From the NCBI GenBank assembly GCA_029863625.1, contig JAOTUY010000004.1, positions 1 through 64,000 of the forward strand: DNA of 64,000 bases, read 5' to 3'. This document shows, in pieces, positions 42,139-52,227 of the stretch. Below the pieces are notes generated by a model. That model was not told the origin of the DNA. It searched no databases and saw only the letters and a program-made list of their open reading frames with translations. Within the stretch, counting starts at the first letter, position 1, and every line of letters begins with the position of its first letter. A program made the position numbers and the translations under genes. Origin of the DNA: Acidimicrobiia bacterium. GTDB lineage: Bacteria; Actinomycetota; Acidimicrobiia; Spongiisociales; UBA4744.

Positions 42139-43899
42139 GTGTCCGTCCAGGGGTATAGCGTGGCGGGGCGGCAAATCAGTCGCCGCACTCGGACGGGTGC
42201 GACCGACTACCGGCTCGTTGCTGTAGGCATCGCCCTCATCGTGGCCTGGGTGGCTATCGGTGTTCGACTCTTCCAGGTGCAGGTCGTTCGAGCCGATGAG
42301 CTGGCCGCCATGGGGCTTGATCAACGCCTCACCGTCAAGGAACTAGCCGCGGATCGCGGCAACATCTTCGACCGAGAAGGGCGCGAGCTCGCCATCACGG
42401 TGGACGCCACGACGATCTACGCCAACCCCCAACAGGTGACAAATCCGGAAGTCACCTCCACCCTCATCGCCGCGGCCCTGGGTCTCGACGCCGACGAGCT
42501 CTTCGAGAAGCTCAGCTCCGACAGGAGTTTCGTTTTCCTGGCTCGCCAGGTCGAATGGCAGCAAGCCGAGCCGGTCACACAGCTCACCCAACCCGGGATT
42601 CACTGGTACGCGGAGCCGAAACGGGTCTATCCCGCCGGAAGTATGGCCGCTCAGGTCGTCGGGTTCGTCAACATCGACAATCAAGGTATCGAAGGGCTCG
42701 AGTACGAATATGACGAAGAGCTGAGCGGATACCCGGGCCGGCTCGAGGCAGAGCAAGATCCCGGCGGCCGCTTGATCACTTTTGGCGAGTACGACGTGGT
42801 TGCGGCCATTCCGGGCAGCGATCTCGTCACGACAATCGACCGAGAGATCCAGTTCGTTGCCGAAGAGGTATGCGAGGACACCATCGCCCGAACGGCGGCG
42901 CAGCGCTGCTCCGTTGTAGTCCTCGACCCTGCGACCGGTGAAGTGCTGGCCATGGTTACGCTGCCGGGGTTCGACCCGGGGAATCGCTCCGGCGCGGATC
43001 CCGACCGCTTCCGGAACTGGACGGCATTGTCGGTCTTCGAACCGGGTTCGACCCAGAAACTCGTCACCGTGGCGGCAGCGTTAGAAGAGAGTGCGGTCAG
43101 CTGGACGACCACCTTTGAGGTGCCGGATCAGATTGAGATAGTTGACGGCGCTTGTCCTGACAACGAAGAGGTCTATGGCTGTTTCAGTGATATTGCACCA
43201 CATGAACCTCGCATCATGAGTGTCAAGGACATCGTGACACGTTCGTCCAACGTTGGCACGATCCTGATCGGGCGCGAGTTGGGGGAGAAGAACTTGGCCC
43301 GGTACCTCGAAGCTTTCAACTATGGAGCCCCGACCGGCATCGACTTCCCGGGCGAAGCCGCCGGTCAGATCAACCTCGCCAACGGGTGCCAATCCTGCCC
43401 GGCGTCGGCGGCAATCGGTTATAGCGTCTCCGTAACCGAGCTTCAGATGGCGGCCGTCTACGCGACCATCGCCAACGACGGTGTGTGGGTGCAGCCCCAC
43501 CTCGTCAAAGAGATCGTCGACGGGACCGGCGTGCGGAGTCCAATCGACCCGAAACGGCGGGAGGTCGTTTCGGCAGAAACCGCTCGCGTTGTTCGCTTGC
43601 TCCTCCAAAGCGTCGTCGAGAGCGACGAAGGCACCGGCCACGGGGCCCGAGTATCCGGGTACAGCGTGGGAGGAAAGACGGGAACGACCCGCAGGTTTGT
43701 TGAAGGCGAGGGTTATTCGGGCGACTTCGTGGCCAGTTTCATTGGTATGGCGCCCATCGAGAATCCTGAGATCGTCGTGGCGGTTGTTGTCGACGCACCA
43801 TATTCCGACAACACCGGCGGTCGAGCAGCCGCCCCGGCGTTTGCGGAGATCGTCGAACGGACCCTGCATCAGATGGGGGTGGCGCCCGATGCTTCCTGA
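42139..43899 (+). CDS. ftsI: Septal peptidoglycan transpeptidase (PBP2/3)
   Basis: Class B penicillin-binding protein. GTG 42139 gives 586 residues; GTG 42160 is an alternative, and a stop at 42061 prevents anything longer. One N-terminal membrane segment (about 26-48), a dimerisation domain (AADRGNIFDREGRELA near 71), and the transpeptidase domain with S304-T-Q-K307, S369-S-N371 and K513-T-G-T516. Two cysteine pairs in the domain (GACPDNEEVYGC, GCQSC) are unusual and could form disulfides outside the cell. Overlaps murE by 11 nt. Confidence 0.93.
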   Translation: MSVQGYSVAGRQISRRTRTGATDYRLVAVGIALIVAWVAIGVRLFQVQVVRADELAAMGLDQRLTVKELAADRGNIFDREGRELAITVDATTIYANPQQVTNPEVTSTLIAAALGLDADELFEKLSSDRSFVFLARQVEWQQAEPVTQLTQPGIHWYAEPKRVYPAGSMAAQVVGFVNIDNQGIEGLEYEYDEELSGYPGRLEAEQDPGGRLITFGEYDVVAAIPGSDLVTTIDREIQFVAEEVCEDTIARTAAQRCSVVVLDPATGEVLAMVTLPGFDPGNRSGADPDRFRNWTALSVFEPGSTQKLVTVAAALEESAVSWTTTFEVPDQIEIVDGACPDNEEVYGCFSDIAPHEPRIMSVKDIVTRSSNVGTILIGRELGEKNLARYLEAFNYGAPTGIDFPGEAAGQINLANGCQSCPASAAIGYSVSVTELQMAAVYATIANDGVWVQPHLVKEIVDGTGVRSPIDPKRREVVSAETARVVRLLLQSVVESDEGTGHGARVSGYSVGGKTGTTRRFVEGEGYSGDFVASFIGMAPIENPEIVVAVVVDAPYSDNTGGRAAAPAFAEIVERTLHQMGVAPDAS

Positions 43900-45352
43900 G
43901 GTCCGGCTGGCTGAGCTGGCCGAAGCGGTCGGAGGAGAGGTAATCGGCTCCGACCAGACGCCGATCCTGGACGTTACCCACGATTCACGGCAGGCCGGCC
44001 CCGGCGTTCTCTTTGCCGCCGTGCGGGGGTTCACTTCTGATGGACACGACTTCCTCGCTCAAGCTGTTGCCAACGGGGCTTCGGCGGTTTGCGTGGAAGC
44101 TCGCCAGGACCTTGCCGTACCCCAGTTGGTGGTTGCCGATTGCCGGGCGGCGCTGCCTCGCATGGCCGCCACCGTTCATCATCACCCGTCCCGCCGACTC
44201 CGGGTGGTGGGAGTGACGGGTACCAACGGGAAGACAACTGTTGCCTACCTGGTGGAATCTATTGCCACGGCGGCGGGTCTCAGAAGCGCAGTGGTCGGCA
44301 CCATCGGGGCTCGCATCGCCGGACGGCCCGTTCCCGTTGGGAGAACGACTCCCGAGGCGACTGATCTCCAACGTTTACTTGCCCGGATGGTTGAAGAGGA
44401 CGTAGACCTGGCGGCCGTCGAAGTCTCTTCTCATGCGCTGGCGTTGCACCGGGTCGATGAAGTCGTCTTCGCAGTTTCGGCCTTCACCAACCTCACTCAG
44501 GATCATCTCGACTTTCACCACAATATGGAAGACTACTTCCGGGCGAAAGCATCACTGTTCCAACCCGGACGCTCCGACCAGGCAGTGATCTGGGTTGATG
44601 ACCCCTACGGGTCGCAACTCGCAGCCGGCCTGGCCATCCCGGTCACCCGGGTCGGTATGAGTCTCGATGCGGACGTGCGGGCTCAAGCGATCGAGGTCAC
44701 CCCGACCGGTTCCAGATTCGAGCTCATCGTTCGGGACGGGTCCTGCCGGGTCGAACTGCCATTGGGAGGAGCCTTCAATATCGAGAACGCCCTGATAGCC
44801 GGTGCCTGCGCCGCGGCGCTCGGGCTGACACTCGATGACATCGATCGGGGCTTTCGCAGCGTAGCGCAAATCCCGGGTCGCTTTGAGAAGATTGACGCCG
44901 GCCAAGAGTTTGCCGTCATTGTCGATTACGCCCACACCCCGGAGGGCATTGCCGCGGTAGTAGCGGCGGCCCGGAGCGTGTCGCACGGGAACGTGATTGT
45001 GGTAATTGGTGCGGGCGGGGACCGAGACCGTCTCAAGAGACCCCGAATGGGCGAAGCAGCCCGGCAGGCCGATGTCGCCATCATCACGTCGGACAATCCG
45101 CGATCGGAAGACCCTCTGGCCATCATCGACGAGCTGGTCGCAGGGACGGGGAAGGGGAATGGCGCGGTGCAGGTCGTGCCCGATCGGCGGTTGGCCATTC
45201 GCACCGCATTACGGATGGCGTCTACCGACGATGTGGTCCTGATCCTCGGGAAGGGTCACGAGCAAGGTCAGGAAGTGTCCGGTCGGGTCCAGCCTTTCGA
45301 CGATCGAGTGGTGGCGGGGGAGGAATTGGCCGGTCTGGAGGTGGCCCCATGA
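43889..45352 (+). CDS. murE: UDP-MurNAc-tripeptide synthetase, diaminopimelate-adding type
   Basis: Mur ligase adding the third stem-peptide residue. ATG 43889 gives 487 residues. ATP motif GTNGKTT is at 111-117. The DNPRSEDP motif near 397 is the meso-diaminopimelate selector, so the wall is predicted to be DAP-type. The FTNLTQDHLDFH segment matches MurE. Unlike most clusters, mraY follows directly by an ATGA overlap and murF is not present. Confidence 0.95.
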   Translation: MLPEVRLAELAEAVGGEVIGSDQTPILDVTHDSRQAGPGVLFAAVRGFTSDGHDFLAQAVANGASAVCVEARQDLAVPQLVVADCRAALPRMAATVHHHPSRRLRVVGVTGTNGKTTVAYLVESIATAAGLRSAVVGTIGARIAGRPVPVGRTTPEATDLQRLLARMVEEDVDLAAVEVSSHALALHRVDEVVFAVSAFTNLTQDHLDFHHNMEDYFRAKASLFQPGRSDQAVIWVDDPYGSQLAAGLAIPVTRVGMSLDADVRAQAIEVTPTGSRFELIVRDGSCRVELPLGGAFNIENALIAGACAAALGLTLDDIDRGFRSVAQIPGRFEKIDAGQEFAVIVDYAHTPEGIAAVVAAARSVSHGNVIVVIGAGGDRDRLKRPRMGEAARQADVAIITSDNPRSEDPLAIIDELVAGTGKGNGAVQVVPDRRLAIRTALRMASTDDVVLILGKGHEQGQEVSGRVQPFDDRVVAGEELAGLEVAP

Positions 45353-46413
45353 TTCCGATGCTCGTCGCGGCAGCCGTGGCCTTCTTGCTGGCCATCCTGG
45401 CGACGCCCTCGGCGATTCGGTTCCTCCGAAGACGGAACGTTGGGCAATTCATTCAGCAGGAGGTCGAGGGACATTCCCACAAGCATGGGACTCCCACCAT
45501 GGGTGGGGTCGTCATACTCTGCGCGGCGCTGGCCGGTTACCTGTTGGCCCACATTCGGGTATGGAGTCCCACGGAAGGTTTCGAGGTGGGAATCCGCACC
45601 TTCTCCGGTGGCGGCCTGCTCGTTGTGGGGGCGGTGCTCGGCTTGGGTCTGATCGGCTTCTTGGACGACTATCTCAAAGTAACCAGAGAGCGAAACTTGG
45701 GCCTGAACAAGCGCGCCAAGATCGCCGGGCAGATCATCATTGCCGGGCTCTTCGCCTGGGGAGCGAACTCGCTTGGGGTTTCGACGGAGATCGGTTTCGC
45801 TCGCTCGCTCGGCATCGATCTCGGGGTCTTCTATCCCCTCTGGGTGTTCCTGATGCTCGCCGCGGCCGCTAACGCGGTCAATATCACCGACGGTCTCGAC
45901 GGCCTGGCCGCCGGCTCGAGTGCCCTCGTCTACGGCGCCTTCATGATCATGATGTTCTGGATCTTCAGAAACGTTGAGTTCTATGGCGAATTCACCTCAC
46001 AACAACTTGGGGCAGGCGAGCTGGCGGTGGTGGCAGCCGCCTTCCTGGGGGCAACACTCGGGTTCCTCTGGTGGAACGCCGCTCCCGCCAGGTTGTTCAT
46101 GGGGGACGTTGGCTCCCAAGCTCTGGGTGGCGGTATGGCCGCGTTGGCTCTCCTGTCCAAGACCGATCTTTTGCTGGTCGTGCTTGGCGGTCTCTATGTG
46201 CTGGAAACGAGCGCGGTCATCATGCAGATCGTCAGCTTTCGCTTCTTTGGAAAACGCATCTTCCGTATGGCTCCGATTCATCACCACTTCGAGTTATTGG
46301 GTTGGCACGAGACGACGATCGTCATTCGTTTCTTCATTCTGGCGGGGATCGGTGTTGCACTTGGACTAGGGCTGTTCTACGGCGACTTCATCGCCGGCGG
46401 AGGTCTGCAATGA
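45349..46413 (+). CDS. mraY: Phospho-MurNAc-pentapeptide translocase
   Basis: Polytopic membrane enzyme making lipid I from UDP-MurNAc-pentapeptide and undecaprenyl phosphate. The 354-residue protein has ten hydrophobic segments and the cytoplasmic motifs HKHGTPTMGG (41-50), GFLDDYLKV near 103, AVNITDGLDGLAAG near 180 and RMAPIHHHFELLGWHE near 305. ATGA overlaps on both sides. Confidence 0.95.
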   Translation: MIPMLVAAAVAFLLAILATPSAIRFLRRRNVGQFIQQEVEGHSHKHGTPTMGGVVILCAALAGYLLAHIRVWSPTEGFEVGIRTFSGGGLLVVGAVLGLGLIGFLDDYLKVTRERNLGLNKRAKIAGQIIIAGLFAWGANSLGVSTEIGFARSLGIDLGVFYPLWVFLMLAAAANAVNITDGLDGLAAGSSALVYGAFMIMMFWIFRNVEFYGEFTSQQLGAGELAVVAAAFLGATLGFLWWNAAPARLFMGDVGSQALGGGMAALALLSKTDLLLVVLGGLYVLETSAVIMQIVSFRFFGKRIFRMAPIHHHFELLGWHETTIVIRFFILAGIGVALGLGLFYGDFIAGGGLQ

Positions 46414-47705
46414 AGTCCCTCGTACTCGGTGGGGCCGTCTCAGGGAGGGCAGCCGCCCTCCTGGCCCGTCGTCTCGGTCACTCCGTGATGGTCTTCGACC
46501 AGGATCCGGTTGTGCTGGCCAAACTGCGAGGAGACCGTCTTTCCGTGACCACCGGCACATGGACGCCGACGCTCCTCTCCGGCGTCGACTTGGTCATAAC
46601 CAGTCCGGGGTTCAGCGAAACATCAGAACCGATCAGCGACATTCGGGCGGCCGGAATCCCGTTGTGGAGTGAACTCGAATTCGCCTCTCGACAGCTCTCG
46701 GCTCCGGTCATCGCGGTGACCGGGACCAATGGCAAGACCACCGTTACCCGTTTGATCGCCGACATGCTGGCCGAAAGTGGGCTGGCGACGGTGGCGGCCG
46801 GGAACATCGGCAGGCCTCTGGCCGATGTTGTCGATGAAGACCTCGATATCGCAGTAGTCGAAACCTCGAGTTTTCAGCTTCGATTCATCGACCAATTCCA
46901 TCCTGCTACGGCGTTGATCCTCAACGTTGCTCCCGACCACCTCGATTGGCACGGATCCTTTGACGCCTACCTGGCTGCCAAAGCGATGATCCACTGCAAC
47001 CAGACCCCGGATGATCTTCTGGTTTACGACGCTGATGACGCCGGATCCGTCGCGGCCGTTCGCAACGCCCCCTCCCGGTTGGTGCCGGTGAGCGGGACGC
47101 GGCGCCCTGAGGGAGGCGCGGGAGTGGTCGCCGACAAACTCGACCTTGGCGACCTCGTCGTTTCGCTCGCCCGGATTCCTATTGCCGATCCCGCGTTCTT
47201 CGTTGACCTGGCGTCCGCCGGGGTCGCGGCCCTCGCTCACGGTGCCGGGCCGGCAGCAGTCGAACAGGTCATCACCACGTTTCGTCCCGACCCGCACCGT
47301 CGCACGCTCGTGGGGCGTTGGCAGGATGTCGACTGGGTGGACGATTCCAAGGCAACCAACCCCCACGCGGCAGTGGCAGCCGCTTCTGCATATTCCTCCG
47401 TGGTCCTGATCGCTGGTGGTCGAAACAAGGGCCTCGACCTGGCCGACCTGATGGCGGTGTCGACGATCAAGCATGTGATCGCAATGGGCGAGGCCGCTGT
47501 CGAACTCGAGGATGCGGCGGGCGGCACTCCGATCGATCGAGCCGAGACGATGCAGGAGGCGGTTGACATCGCCGACCGAATCGCGCGGCCGGGCGACACA
47601 GTGCTGCTCGCCCCTGGTTGCGCCAGTTTCGACATGTTCCGCTCGTACGCGGAACGAGGAAACAGCTTTGCGGACGCGGTCCGCTACCGGAAAGAGGGAC
47701 CATGA
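46410..47705 (+). CDS. murD: UDP-MurNAc-L-alanine:D-glutamate ligase
   Basis: Adds D-glutamate to UDP-MurNAc-L-Ala. ATG 46410 (ATGA overlap) gives 431 residues. The short N-terminal Rossmann-like domain (VLGGAVSGRAAALLAR) is followed by GTNGKTTVTR near 108, ETSSFQL, LNVAPDHLDWHG and VDDSKATNPHAA near 312, all MurD-specific. An upstream extension into mraY is rejected. Confidence 0.95.
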   Translation: MKSLVLGGAVSGRAAALLARRLGHSVMVFDQDPVVLAKLRGDRLSVTTGTWTPTLLSGVDLVITSPGFSETSEPISDIRAAGIPLWSELEFASRQLSAPVIAVTGTNGKTTVTRLIADMLAESGLATVAAGNIGRPLADVVDEDLDIAVVETSSFQLRFIDQFHPATALILNVAPDHLDWHGSFDAYLAAKAMIHCNQTPDDLLVYDADDAGSVAAVRNAPSRLVPVSGTRRPEGGAGVVADKLDLGDLVVSLARIPIADPAFFVDLASAGVAALAHGAGPAAVEQVITTFRPDPHRRTLVGRWQDVDWVDDSKATNPHAAVAAASAYSSVVLIAGGRNKGLDLADLMAVSTIKHVIAMGEAAVELEDAAGGTPIDRAETMQEAVDIADRIARPGDTVLLAPGCASFDMFRSYAERGNSFADAVRYRKEGP

Positions 47706-48874
47706 CCGCCGGTGTCACATCGATAACCCGGGCCAGGGCTGCAGCCAGGAGCAAGGCAGAGAGAGGCACCACCAATGCCCGGATCTCCGCCCTGCTGCTG
47801 GCACCTATCGCCATTCTGACCGTCATCGGCCTTGGGGCCACGATGTCGGCCTCGGCGATCATCGGGCTGGAGAAGTACGACGACAAGTTCTACTTCTTCA
47901 CGAATCAGCTCCTGTGGGTAGGCATCGGTACCGTCGTTCTGGTGCTGGCAACCAGGGTGCGCTACCAGTGGTACCGGCGTTTCGCCATTCCGATCTTCAT
48001 CCTCTCGGTGTTTGGCCTCGTCGCCGTCCTGCAAATCGGAGTGGTTCGGGGAGGGAGCCGCCGATGGATTGAGATGGGGTCGTTCGGCAGCATCCAGCCT
48101 TCCGAGTTCGCCAAGTTCGGCGTCATCGTCTTTCTGGCCATGGTCATGGAGAAGAAGGAGAAGCTGCTCACCGACTTCTGGCATTTCCTGGTCCCGGTGG
48201 CCGTCTCGCTCGGCCTGATCGGTGTGTTGATCCTCAGGCAACCGGACCTCGGGACGACGGTGGTCGTCTTTGGGGCGGCTATCACCGTGCTCGCGGTATC
48301 AGCCGCGCCGATGCGGTACGTCATCGCGACATCGGTGGCCGGATCGGCGCTCGGAGCACTGCTGGCCTTTGCCGAACCGTATCGCCGTGAGCGGCTGTTG
48401 TCTTTCCTCGACCCCTTCAACGACAAGCTGGGAAACGGCTGGCAGGTCGTGCAGAGCCAACTGGCCCTTGGAACCGGGGGTGTCTTCGGCGTCGGGCTGG
48501 GCGCCAGCCGGGCCCGTTGGTCGTACCTTCCGAACGCCCACACAGACTTCATCTTTGCCATTATCGGCGAAGAAACCGGGTTCGCGGGAGGCTTGATCGT
48601 GCTGGTCCTGTTTACGTGGCTGACCTTGGTTGGGATTTCAATCTCCTATCGGGCCCCCGATCGGTTCAGTCGGATGCTGGCCGCCGGGTTAGTTGCCTGG
48701 TTGTCACTCCAGGCCCTCGTCAACATCGGTGCGGTGATCGGCGCACTTCCGGTCACCGGAATGCCACTTCCATTCGTGTCGTATGGCGGCAGTGCCTTGC
48801 TGACGGTCATGGGTGCGGCCGGGATCCTGGTCAACATTGCCCGACAGGGTGGACCTCGGGCGCGGCGTCGATGA
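47702..48874 (+). CDS. ftsW: Septal peptidoglycan polymerase (SEDS)
   Basis: SEDS glycosyltransferase working with FtsI. ATG 47702 (ATGA overlap) gives 390 residues with ten hydrophobic segments. Motifs: GGSRRWIEMGSFGSIQPSEFAK near 117, LRQPDLGTTVVV near 180, FIFAIIGEETGF near 283 and a closing PLPFVSYGGSALL. The long basic N-terminus (TRARAAARSKAERG) is cytoplasmic. Confidence 0.94.
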   Translation: MTAGVTSITRARAAARSKAERGTTNARISALLLAPIAILTVIGLGATMSASAIIGLEKYDDKFYFFTNQLLWVGIGTVVLVLATRVRYQWYRRFAIPIFILSVFGLVAVLQIGVVRGGSRRWIEMGSFGSIQPSEFAKFGVIVFLAMVMEKKEKLLTDFWHFLVPVAVSLGLIGVLILRQPDLGTTVVVFGAAITVLAVSAAPMRYVIATSVAGSALGALLAFAEPYRRERLLSFLDPFNDKLGNGWQVVQSQLALGTGGVFGVGLGASRARWSYLPNAHTDFIFAIIGEETGFAGGLIVLVLFTWLTLVGISISYRAPDRFSRMLAAGLVAWLSLQALVNIGAVIGALPVTGMPLPFVSYGGSALLTVMGAAGILVNIARQGGPRARRR

Positions 48875-49947
48875 CCTACGCGATCGCGGCTGCAGGTACC
48901 GGGGGACACGTGTTTCCGGCCCTGGCAGTCGCTGAAGCGCTCCTCACAAGAGGGGTGGCGCGATCCGACGTTGTGTTCTTCGGCGGTGACCGGTTGGAGG
49001 CAACGGTGTACCCGGCAGAAGGTTTTCCATTCGTGCAGCTCAACCTGCAGAGCTTGCGGCGAAGTCTTTCGCCCCGCAACCTCTCCTTGCCTCTGGTGTT
49101 ATCCAGAGGGGCTCGGCAGGTTCAGCGGGACATGACCGGCCGCGGGGTGAGAGTGGTCCTCGGAATGGGCAGTTATGTCACGGTGCCGGTCGGGTGGGCG
49201 GCCCGGCGAGCGGGAATACCCCTTTTCCTCCACGAACAGAATGCTGAAGCCGGGCTGGCCAATCGGTTTTTTTCGAGACTGGCCGAGACAACCTTCGTAT
49301 CGTTCGCCGAGACCCGCGGCGTTCACCGACAGATGCTGATCGGCAACCCGATCAGGGAGAACCTGGCCGGATTCGCTCGACCGCAACTCCGGCGACAGGC
49401 GATGGACCGGTATGGACTCTCACCGGGTCCCTTGGTGATAGGCGTCTTCGGTGGGAGCCTTGGAGCCGGAGTCATCAATCAGGCAATCACTTCCCTCGTG
49501 CAGCAGTGGGCCGGACCACCGATCCAGATCCTTCATCTGGCAGGTCGGGCCCACGAAGACGACATGCGCGCGACTTCCCAGCACACCGCTGTACCGTGGA
49601 CCGTTCTCGGATTTGAAGAAGAGATGCAGTATTTCTACGCAGCATGCGACATCGTGATCGCCCGGTCGGGCGGGGCGGTTGCCGAGATCGCCGTCACGGG
49701 GACTCCGGCGGTGCTCGTACCCGGCACGTTCGGTGGCGGGCACCAGGCCACCAATGCCACCAGGTTTGAGAGCGCCGGGGCGGCTGTGGTAGTCACGGAA
49801 AACCGACTCGGTGCCCTTCCACAGATCCTGGAACCCCTGGTTGTAGATTCACGGTTGCGCCTCAACATGGCCGAAAGCCTCAAGGAACTAGCTCATCCCA
49901 ACGCTGCGGCCGACCTCGCACGAGAGCTCCAGGATGCCCATGGTTGA
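48871..49947 (+). CDS. murG: Lipid II synthase (UDP-GlcNAc transferase)
   Basis: Peripheral membrane glycosyltransferase converting lipid I to lipid II. ATG 48871 (ATGA overlap) gives 358 residues. The N-terminal lobe has AAGTGGHVFPALAVAE; HEQNAEAGLANR follows near 126; the C-terminal lobe has VFGGSLGAGVINQA near 190 and DIVIARSGGAVAEIA near 265 with the UDP-GlcNAc contacts. Confidence 0.95.
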   Translation: MTYAIAAAGTGGHVFPALAVAEALLTRGVARSDVVFFGGDRLEATVYPAEGFPFVQLNLQSLRRSLSPRNLSLPLVLSRGARQVQRDMTGRGVRVVLGMGSYVTVPVGWAARRAGIPLFLHEQNAEAGLANRFFSRLAETTFVSFAETRGVHRQMLIGNPIRENLAGFARPQLRRQAMDRYGLSPGPLVIGVFGGSLGAGVINQAITSLVQQWAGPPIQILHLAGRAHEDDMRATSQHTAVPWTVLGFEEEMQYFYAACDIVIARSGGAVAEIAVTGTPAVLVPGTFGGGHQATNATRFESAGAAVVVTENRLGALPQILEPLVVDSRLRLNMAESLKELAHPNAAADLARELQDAHG

Positions 49948-51310
49948 TTTCGGATCTACGCTGAAGATTCACGTCGTCGGCGCCGGCGGCGTCGGCATGA
50001 GTGGCCTTGCCAAGCTCCTCTCGCAGATGGGGCACTCGCTGACCGGGTCGGACCTCAAGATGAGCCCGACTTTGGCGAGTCTGGCCGATCTCGGTATGGA
50101 GGTGTGGTCGGGCAGCCGTCCTGCGGCCATGCTGGGTTTAGATCTGGTTGTGGCATCGTCGGCGATTCCCGCCACCGACCCCGAGGTTGTCGCGGCCCGG
50201 GAGTACGGCATCGACGTATGGGAGCGACCCCGGTTGTTGACCGAATTGACGGCCCGGCTGCCCACCATTGGGGCGACTGGTACTCACGGAAAAACGACCA
50301 GTACGGCGATGCTCATCGCCGCGTTGCGCGCCACCGGGCTCGACCCTTCTTTTGTCGTTGGAGGGGAGGTCACCGATCTGCGAGCCAACGCATCGCTTGG
50401 TGAGGATGACCTCCTCGTGCTCGAAGTCGATGAGGCATTTGGAACCTTCCTCGACCTGAGCATCAAAGGGTTGATGGTAACGAACGTCGAGCCCGACCAC
50501 CTTGACTACTACCACAGCGTGGATCGCCTCGAAGATGCTTTTGTCGAAGTCGTGCGGTCGGTCGACGGGCCGGTGGTAGTCGGGGTCGACGACCCGGGGG
50601 GCAGGCGCCTGGCGGAACGTACGAGCAAGACGACCTATGGAACCTCCGCCGATGCAGATTGGCGGATGATCGATGTCACCCAGGGCCAGGCATCGATTGG
50701 GTTCAGGCTGGTCGGTTCAGGGCGGACTCACCGGGTGACGGTGGCCCGCCCCGGCCTCCATATTGCCCGAGATGCTGGAGGAGTTCTGGCGCTACTTGGT
50801 GAGCTCGGTTATGACCTCGAGGCAGCTGTCGATGGTTTGCGGTCGTTCACCGGGGTGCGGCGGCGATTCGAGGTGCGCGGTCGGGTGGCCGGGATCACGA
50901 TCATCGATGATTATGCCCACCATCCCACCGAGATCGCCGCCACCCTTCAGGCAGTCAGGCAGGGGTCGTGGAAGAGGGTGTGGGCCGTGTTCCAACCGCA
51001 TCGCTACTCGCGAACGCTTGAGCTCTACCAGGAGTTCGGCGGGGCATTTACCGGTGCGGATCATGTGGTCGTCACCGACGTCTACGCAGCAGGCGAAACC
51101 CCCGAACCGGGAGTGACCGGAGCTCTGGTTGCTGATGCCGTTACCGCCCAAACTGAAGCGGATGTGCATTTCGTCCAGCACCGGGCGGACCTCGCCGACT
51201 ACCTGGCGGATCGATTAGAACCCGGGGATCTCGTTTTGACACTTGGCGCCGGTGACATTACGACACTGGCGGGCGAATTGGCACCTCTCCTGGAGAAACG
51301 CCGCGTATGA
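49934..51310 (+). CDS. murC: UDP-MurNAc:L-alanine ligase
   Basis: First Mur ligase. ATG 49934 gives 458 residues; ATG 49940 is equally possible, each overlapping murG. N-terminal IHVVGAGGVGMSGLAKLL (near 12), ATP motif GTHGKTT near 117, then DEAFGTF, NVEPDHLDYY and DDYAHHPTEI near 319. All are MurC-type. Coupled to murB by ATGA. Confidence 0.95.
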   Translation: MPMVDFGSTLKIHVVGAGGVGMSGLAKLLSQMGHSLTGSDLKMSPTLASLADLGMEVWSGSRPAAMLGLDLVVASSAIPATDPEVVAAREYGIDVWERPRLLTELTARLPTIGATGTHGKTTSTAMLIAALRATGLDPSFVVGGEVTDLRANASLGEDDLLVLEVDEAFGTFLDLSIKGLMVTNVEPDHLDYYHSVDRLEDAFVEVVRSVDGPVVVGVDDPGGRRLAERTSKTTYGTSADADWRMIDVTQGQASIGFRLVGSGRTHRVTVARPGLHIARDAGGVLALLGELGYDLEAAVDGLRSFTGVRRRFEVRGRVAGITIIDDYAHHPTEIAATLQAVRQGSWKRVWAVFQPHRYSRTLELYQEFGGAFTGADHVVVTDVYAAGETPEPGVTGALVADAVTAQTEADVHFVQHRADLADYLADRLEPGDLVLTLGAGDITTLAGELAPLLEKRRV

Positions 51311-52227
51311 CGACGCTCGATGATCTCGTCGCATCGGGGGGACTTCGCTCCTCGGTATCCATTACGGGCTTGACGACCTACAAGCTTGGCGGCCCGGCCC
51401 GCTACTACCTCGAGGCGGAGGACGAAGCGCAATTGGTTTCGATCGGTGAAGCTCTCGAGGACGAACCCGTGCTCGTTCTCGGGCGCGGCAGCAATCTCAT
51501 TGTCAGCGACGACGGTTTCCCGGGCCTGGTGGTGCACCTTGGGGCGGGTTTTGTGAGGACCGACCTCGACGAACACGGAACAGTCACATCAGGCGCGGCT
51601 ACCTCGTTGCCCGCCTTGGCCCGTACCTGCGCCCGGGCAGGCCGTGGTGGCTTGGAGTTCTTCATCGGAATACCGGGCTCCGTCGGTGGAGGGGTGAGGA
51701 TGAACGCAGGTTGCCACGGGTCCGAAACCAAAGACCGGCTGGAATCTGCCCGTGTGATCGACTTGCGTCGAGGTGAGGTGGGGGATCGTAAACCCGACGA
51801 CCTGCAGATGACGTATCGCCATACCAACCTGCGAGCTGATGAGATTGTCATCTCGGCCGTCTTTTCATCGGAGCTTCGGGAACCGGCTGAGATTGAAGAG
51901 ACCATGCGCGAGATCACCCGGTGGCGACGAGAGCATCAACCCGGCGGTACCTTCAATGCCGGGAGTGTCTTCAAGAATCCACCGGGCGATTCGGCCGGCC
52001 GCATCATCGACAGCCTCGGGCTCAAGGGCACGCGCATCGGTGGCGCGCACGTATCCAGCAAACATGCCAACTTCTTTATTGCTGATGACGGGGTATGTGC
52101 CCAGGATGTGTACGACCTCGTCTGGGCGGTTCGTCGCCGGGTCGGGATCGAACTCGATATCTGGTTACAGCCGGAAGTCCAGTTCGCCGGAAGTTTCCGT
52201 CCCTCGCCGGACGAGGGGGCGCGATGA
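51307..52227 (+). CDS. murB: UDP-N-acetylenolpyruvoylglucosamine reductase
   Basis: FAD enzyme making UDP-MurNAc. The 306-residue protein has TTYKLGGPARYYLEA near 24, LGRGSNLIVSDDGFPG near 58 and the FFIGIPGSVGGGVRMNAGCHG region near 117. The catalytic serine follows in PGGTFNAGSVFKNPPGDSAG. Placement between murC and ftsQ is common in Gram-positive clusters. ATGA overlaps both sides. Confidence 0.94.
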   Translation: MTTLDDLVASGGLRSSVSITGLTTYKLGGPARYYLEAEDEAQLVSIGEALEDEPVLVLGRGSNLIVSDDGFPGLVVHLGAGFVRTDLDEHGTVTSGAATSLPALARTCARAGRGGLEFFIGIPGSVGGGVRMNAGCHGSETKDRLESARVIDLRRGEVGDRKPDDLQMTYRHTNLRADEIVISAVFSSELREPAEIEETMREITRWRREHQPGGTFNAGSVFKNPPGDSAGRIIDSLGLKGTRIGGAHVSSKHANFFIADDGVCAQDVYDLVWAVRRRVGIELDIWLQPEVQFAGSFRPSPDEGAR

